From the NCBI GenBank assembly GCA_947174725.1, contig CAMWKA010000083.1, positions 1 through 7,367 of the forward strand: a stretch of DNA of 7,367 nucleotides, written 5' to 3'. Shown in pieces: positions 6,060 to 7,367 of this stretch (the first letter of the stretch is position 1; each line of letters starts with the position of its first letter). The stretch comes from an uncultured Lachnospiraceae bacterium. Lineage in GTDB: Bacteria; Bacillota; Clostridia; Lachnospirales; Lachnospiraceae. Position numbers and translations under genes: made by a program. The notes under the pieces were generated by a model. It was not told the DNA's origin, did no database searches, and saw only the letters and a program-made list of their open reading frames with translations.

Positions 6060-6192
6060 TTATGAATAATCTTCTACGTTATTAGAAGTTGATTCCGTTA
6101 CTGCTTTCTCGGAATCGGCTTCTATGGTATTTGTAGTTGATTCCGTTACTGCTTTTTCGAGATCAGCTTCTACGGTATTTGCAGTCGATTCT
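5953..6192 (-). repeat. Five 48-bp tandem repeats encoding a 16-residue unit
   Basis: The five units are 5953-6000, 6001-6048, 6049-6096, 6097-6144 and 6145-6192, each exactly 48 bases. The first two differ at a single base (C at 5975, T at 6023). The unit at 6049-6096 keeps the period and its second half, but its first 24 bases (+ strand order) are close to random relative to the others and contain the stop codon. On the - strand the unit reads ESTxNTxEADSEKAxT, an acidic, Thr/Ser-rich hydrophilic sequence. Such arrays change copy number by slippage or recombination. Confidence 0.9.
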
Positions 6193-7151
6193 GCTGTCGT
6201 CTCTTTTGGATCGTCTTCTCGTTTTTTAGATGATTTTCTGGTACTACGCGCCTGTTTTTTAGCTTCCTTTTTGGCGTTGCGTGCATCCTCCAATGCCTCT
6301 TTTTTGGCACCGCGTTCCTGCTTGCGGGTTTCTTTGACCTGTTCTGCCAGCTCCTTCTTTTCTTCCTTGACACGGATGCGCTGGTTTTTGATGACCTCTT
6401 TTTTGGCAACCTTTTCTACCACTTTGATCTCTGTCCTTGCATTACGCATATGTTTCCCTAAACCTTTATAAGGGTCATAGATGAAGTAAGGCACAGCGGA
6501 GAGAAATAAGATGACGATACCTGCCATGGCGATATAAGGAAGGAGGACATCATAGGGCACAAATCCCATTTCATAGCAGACAAACATGGTCAGCATCAGC
6601 GGGCATAAAAGGGGAAACAGTACTCTGTTGATCAGACGCAGTACTGGGTACTGATCCAGACTGCGATCCTGTGCCAGCATCGCGCCTTCTATTCCGGTGA
6701 TTGCCAGCATCAGCAGACAGATCTCTGATTGAAAACCGTAAAGCGCGCCGCAGAGGATGACCAATGCCGTAGACAGCAGAAATAGAATAATGCTGTAACC
6801 GCGGCGAAAAGCGTTTTTACATTCCTGCATACCTTCCAGCTTGTCCTTAGAGATGCCGTGCAGGAGATAGATCTGTTCTGTCATATTTTCACTAAATTCC
6901 TGATTGTATCTGCTGAGTTCTTCCGTCTGTAGCAGACCGTCGTTGATCTGATCACGGAAGCTGTCGATGACGCTCTGCTCTTGTTTGAGATGTTCCATCA
7001 GCTCGTCTTCCATGGCTCTGCGTTTTAACATCTGTTGACGGATATATTCTGTTTTCTGGATCCGTGGACTTTCCTTGATGTCGCTGGTGATTTGAAGATA
7101 ATCCATCTCGTTGACGGATATGCCGTTCGCTTCTTTTTTGCTGTTACCCAT
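6060..7151 (-). CDS. Four-helix membrane protein with charged coiled-coil arms, C-terminal repeats cut short
   Basis: Function not recognised. As read to the first stop it has 363 residues. Residues 1-117 are soluble and charged, with likely coiled coil at about 36-110. Four hydrophobic segments follow at about 118-138, 143-160, 176-195 and 204-224. Residues 228-315 are extremely Lys/Glu/Arg-rich (EKKELAEQVKETRKQERGAK is typical), probably a long charged helix in the cytoplasm. Residues 318-363 are two complete and one partial 16-residue Thr/Ser/Glu repeats. No signal peptide or catalytic motif is seen. The positive-inside rule suggests that both arms are cytoplasmic, so the protein could be a membrane scaffold or could bind nucleic acid through the basic segment; this is inference. 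The ATG at 7149-7151 is preceded by GGGGAGG (7160-7166) with 8 bases of spacing. It converges with asnB. The stop at 6060-6062 interrupts a repeat that continues in frame to 5850, so the natural protein may be about 70 residues longer. Confidence 0.88.
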   Translation of the reverse strand: MGNSKKEANGISVNEMDYLQITSDIKESPRIQKTEYIRQQMLKRRAMEDELMEHLKQEQSVIDSFRDQINDGLLQTEELSRYNQEFSENMTEQIYLLHGISKDKLEGMQECKNAFRRGYSIILFLLSTALVILCGALYGFQSEICLLMLAITGIEGAMLAQDRSLDQYPVLRLINRVLFPLLCPLMLTMFVCYEMGFVPYDVLLPYIAMAGIVILFLSAVPYFIYDPYKGLGKHMRNARTEIKVVEKVAKKEVIKNQRIRVKEEKKELAEQVKETRKQERGAKKEALEDARNAKKEAKKQARSTRKSSKKREDDPKETTAESTANTVEADLEKAVTESTTNTIEADSEKAVTESTSNNVEDYS

Positions 7152-7220
7152 ATGTAGCGCCTCCCCAAATGATTTGATTTTAAGACAGACTTTCTATGAT
7201 ACCGGCCTGTATAAAAATAG

Positions 7221-7235
7221 ATGTAAGGTTTACAT
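7221..7235. promoter_or_regulatory. Possible operator palindrome in the start region of the membrane gene
   Basis: ATGTAA (7221-7226) and TTACAT (7230-7235) are perfect 6-base inverted repeats around GGT. The site lies about 6-20 bases downstream of the predicted start of - strand transcription, a common place for repressor binding. No regulator gene is in the window, so the role is inferred from position and symmetry only. Confidence 0.4.
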
Positions 7236-7247
7236 AGTATCTTATTT

Positions 7248-7277
7248 ATTATATTATCACTTTGATATAAAAGTCAA
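7248..7277 (-). promoter_or_regulatory. Strong sigma-A promoter for the membrane protein gene
   Basis: On the - strand TTGACT (7277-7272) is followed after 18 bases by a perfect TATAAT (7253-7248). Transcription should start near 7241, giving a leader of about 90 bases before the ATG at 7151. Confidence 0.75.
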
Positions 7278-7367
7278 ATAAAGTCTATCATTTGTTTCAA
7301 AATCTGCTAATCAATTTTTCCAGGAATTATTTATTATTTTCATATTGACATTTGAGACCACTTGTTG
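7278..7367. other. AT-rich gene-free end of the window
   Basis: The last 90 bases hold no open frame of note. They form the AT-rich upstream side of the - strand promoter. A perfect + strand TTGACA at 7345-7350 could be the -35 of a divergent gene, but its -10 would fall just beyond the last base, so it cannot be judged. Confidence 0.4.

Noticed and set aside
6124..6471. + strand 115-codon frame opposite the membrane protein tail
   Set aside because: It is antisense to the Lys/Glu and repeat region; the Ser/Phe/Leu-rich protein reflects complementary codons, and no ribosome binding site precedes it.
7345..7350. + strand TTGACA as the promoter of a gene to the right
   Set aside because: The matching -10 would lie outside the window, so there is no way to support it.

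Overview
The window looks like chromosomal DNA of a gut-type Firmicute, most likely of the Lachnospiraceae/Clostridia. The support is AGGAGG-type ribosome binding sites before the genes, moderate-to-low GC, near-consensus sigma-A promoters, U-tailed hairpin terminators, a Firmicute-type asparagine synthetase and a BaiA/FabG-like short-chain dehydrogenase. The genus is not determined. There is no rRNA, tRNA, CRISPR, transposase or phage gene.

Layout, left to right on the + strand: (1) the 3' end of an unrecognised Trp-rich acidic protein (1-579); (2) a GNAT acetyltransferase with its own promoter (769-1284); (3) an unrecognised protein with a basic N-terminal half, a very methionine-rich helical middle and an Ala/Gly/Ser tail (1430-2731), which has a stem-loop at its predicted mRNA 5' end and a strong terminator; (4) a short-chain dehydrogenase/reductase (3005-3751) with an A-rich leader and a terminator; (5) a glutamine-hydrolysing asparagine synthetase, asnB (3919-5772), ending in a terminator that can work in both directions. 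On the - strand, converging on asnB: (6) a four-helix membrane protein with long charged cytoplasmic arms (7151-6060), with a strong promoter and a possible operator.

The genes appear to be single transcription units and not one pathway. Genes 3, 4 and 5 end in clear hairpin terminators, and candidate promoters lie before all five + strand or - strand genes whose starts are in the window. asnB makes asparagine from aspartate and glutamine. The SDR probably reduces or oxidises a small hydroxy/keto substrate with NADP(H). The GNAT acetylates an unknown amine. The other three proteins have no assigned function.

The most unusual part is the 3' end of gene 6. Five 48-bp tandem repeats (5953-6192) encode a 16-residue repeat. 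The annotated stop lies in a diverged half of the third copy, yet the same frame stays open through two more, almost identical copies and a basic tail for 69 codons, to a stop at 5850-5852. This suggests a truncated or length-variable protein end. The methionine-rich helix of gene 3 is the second notable item.
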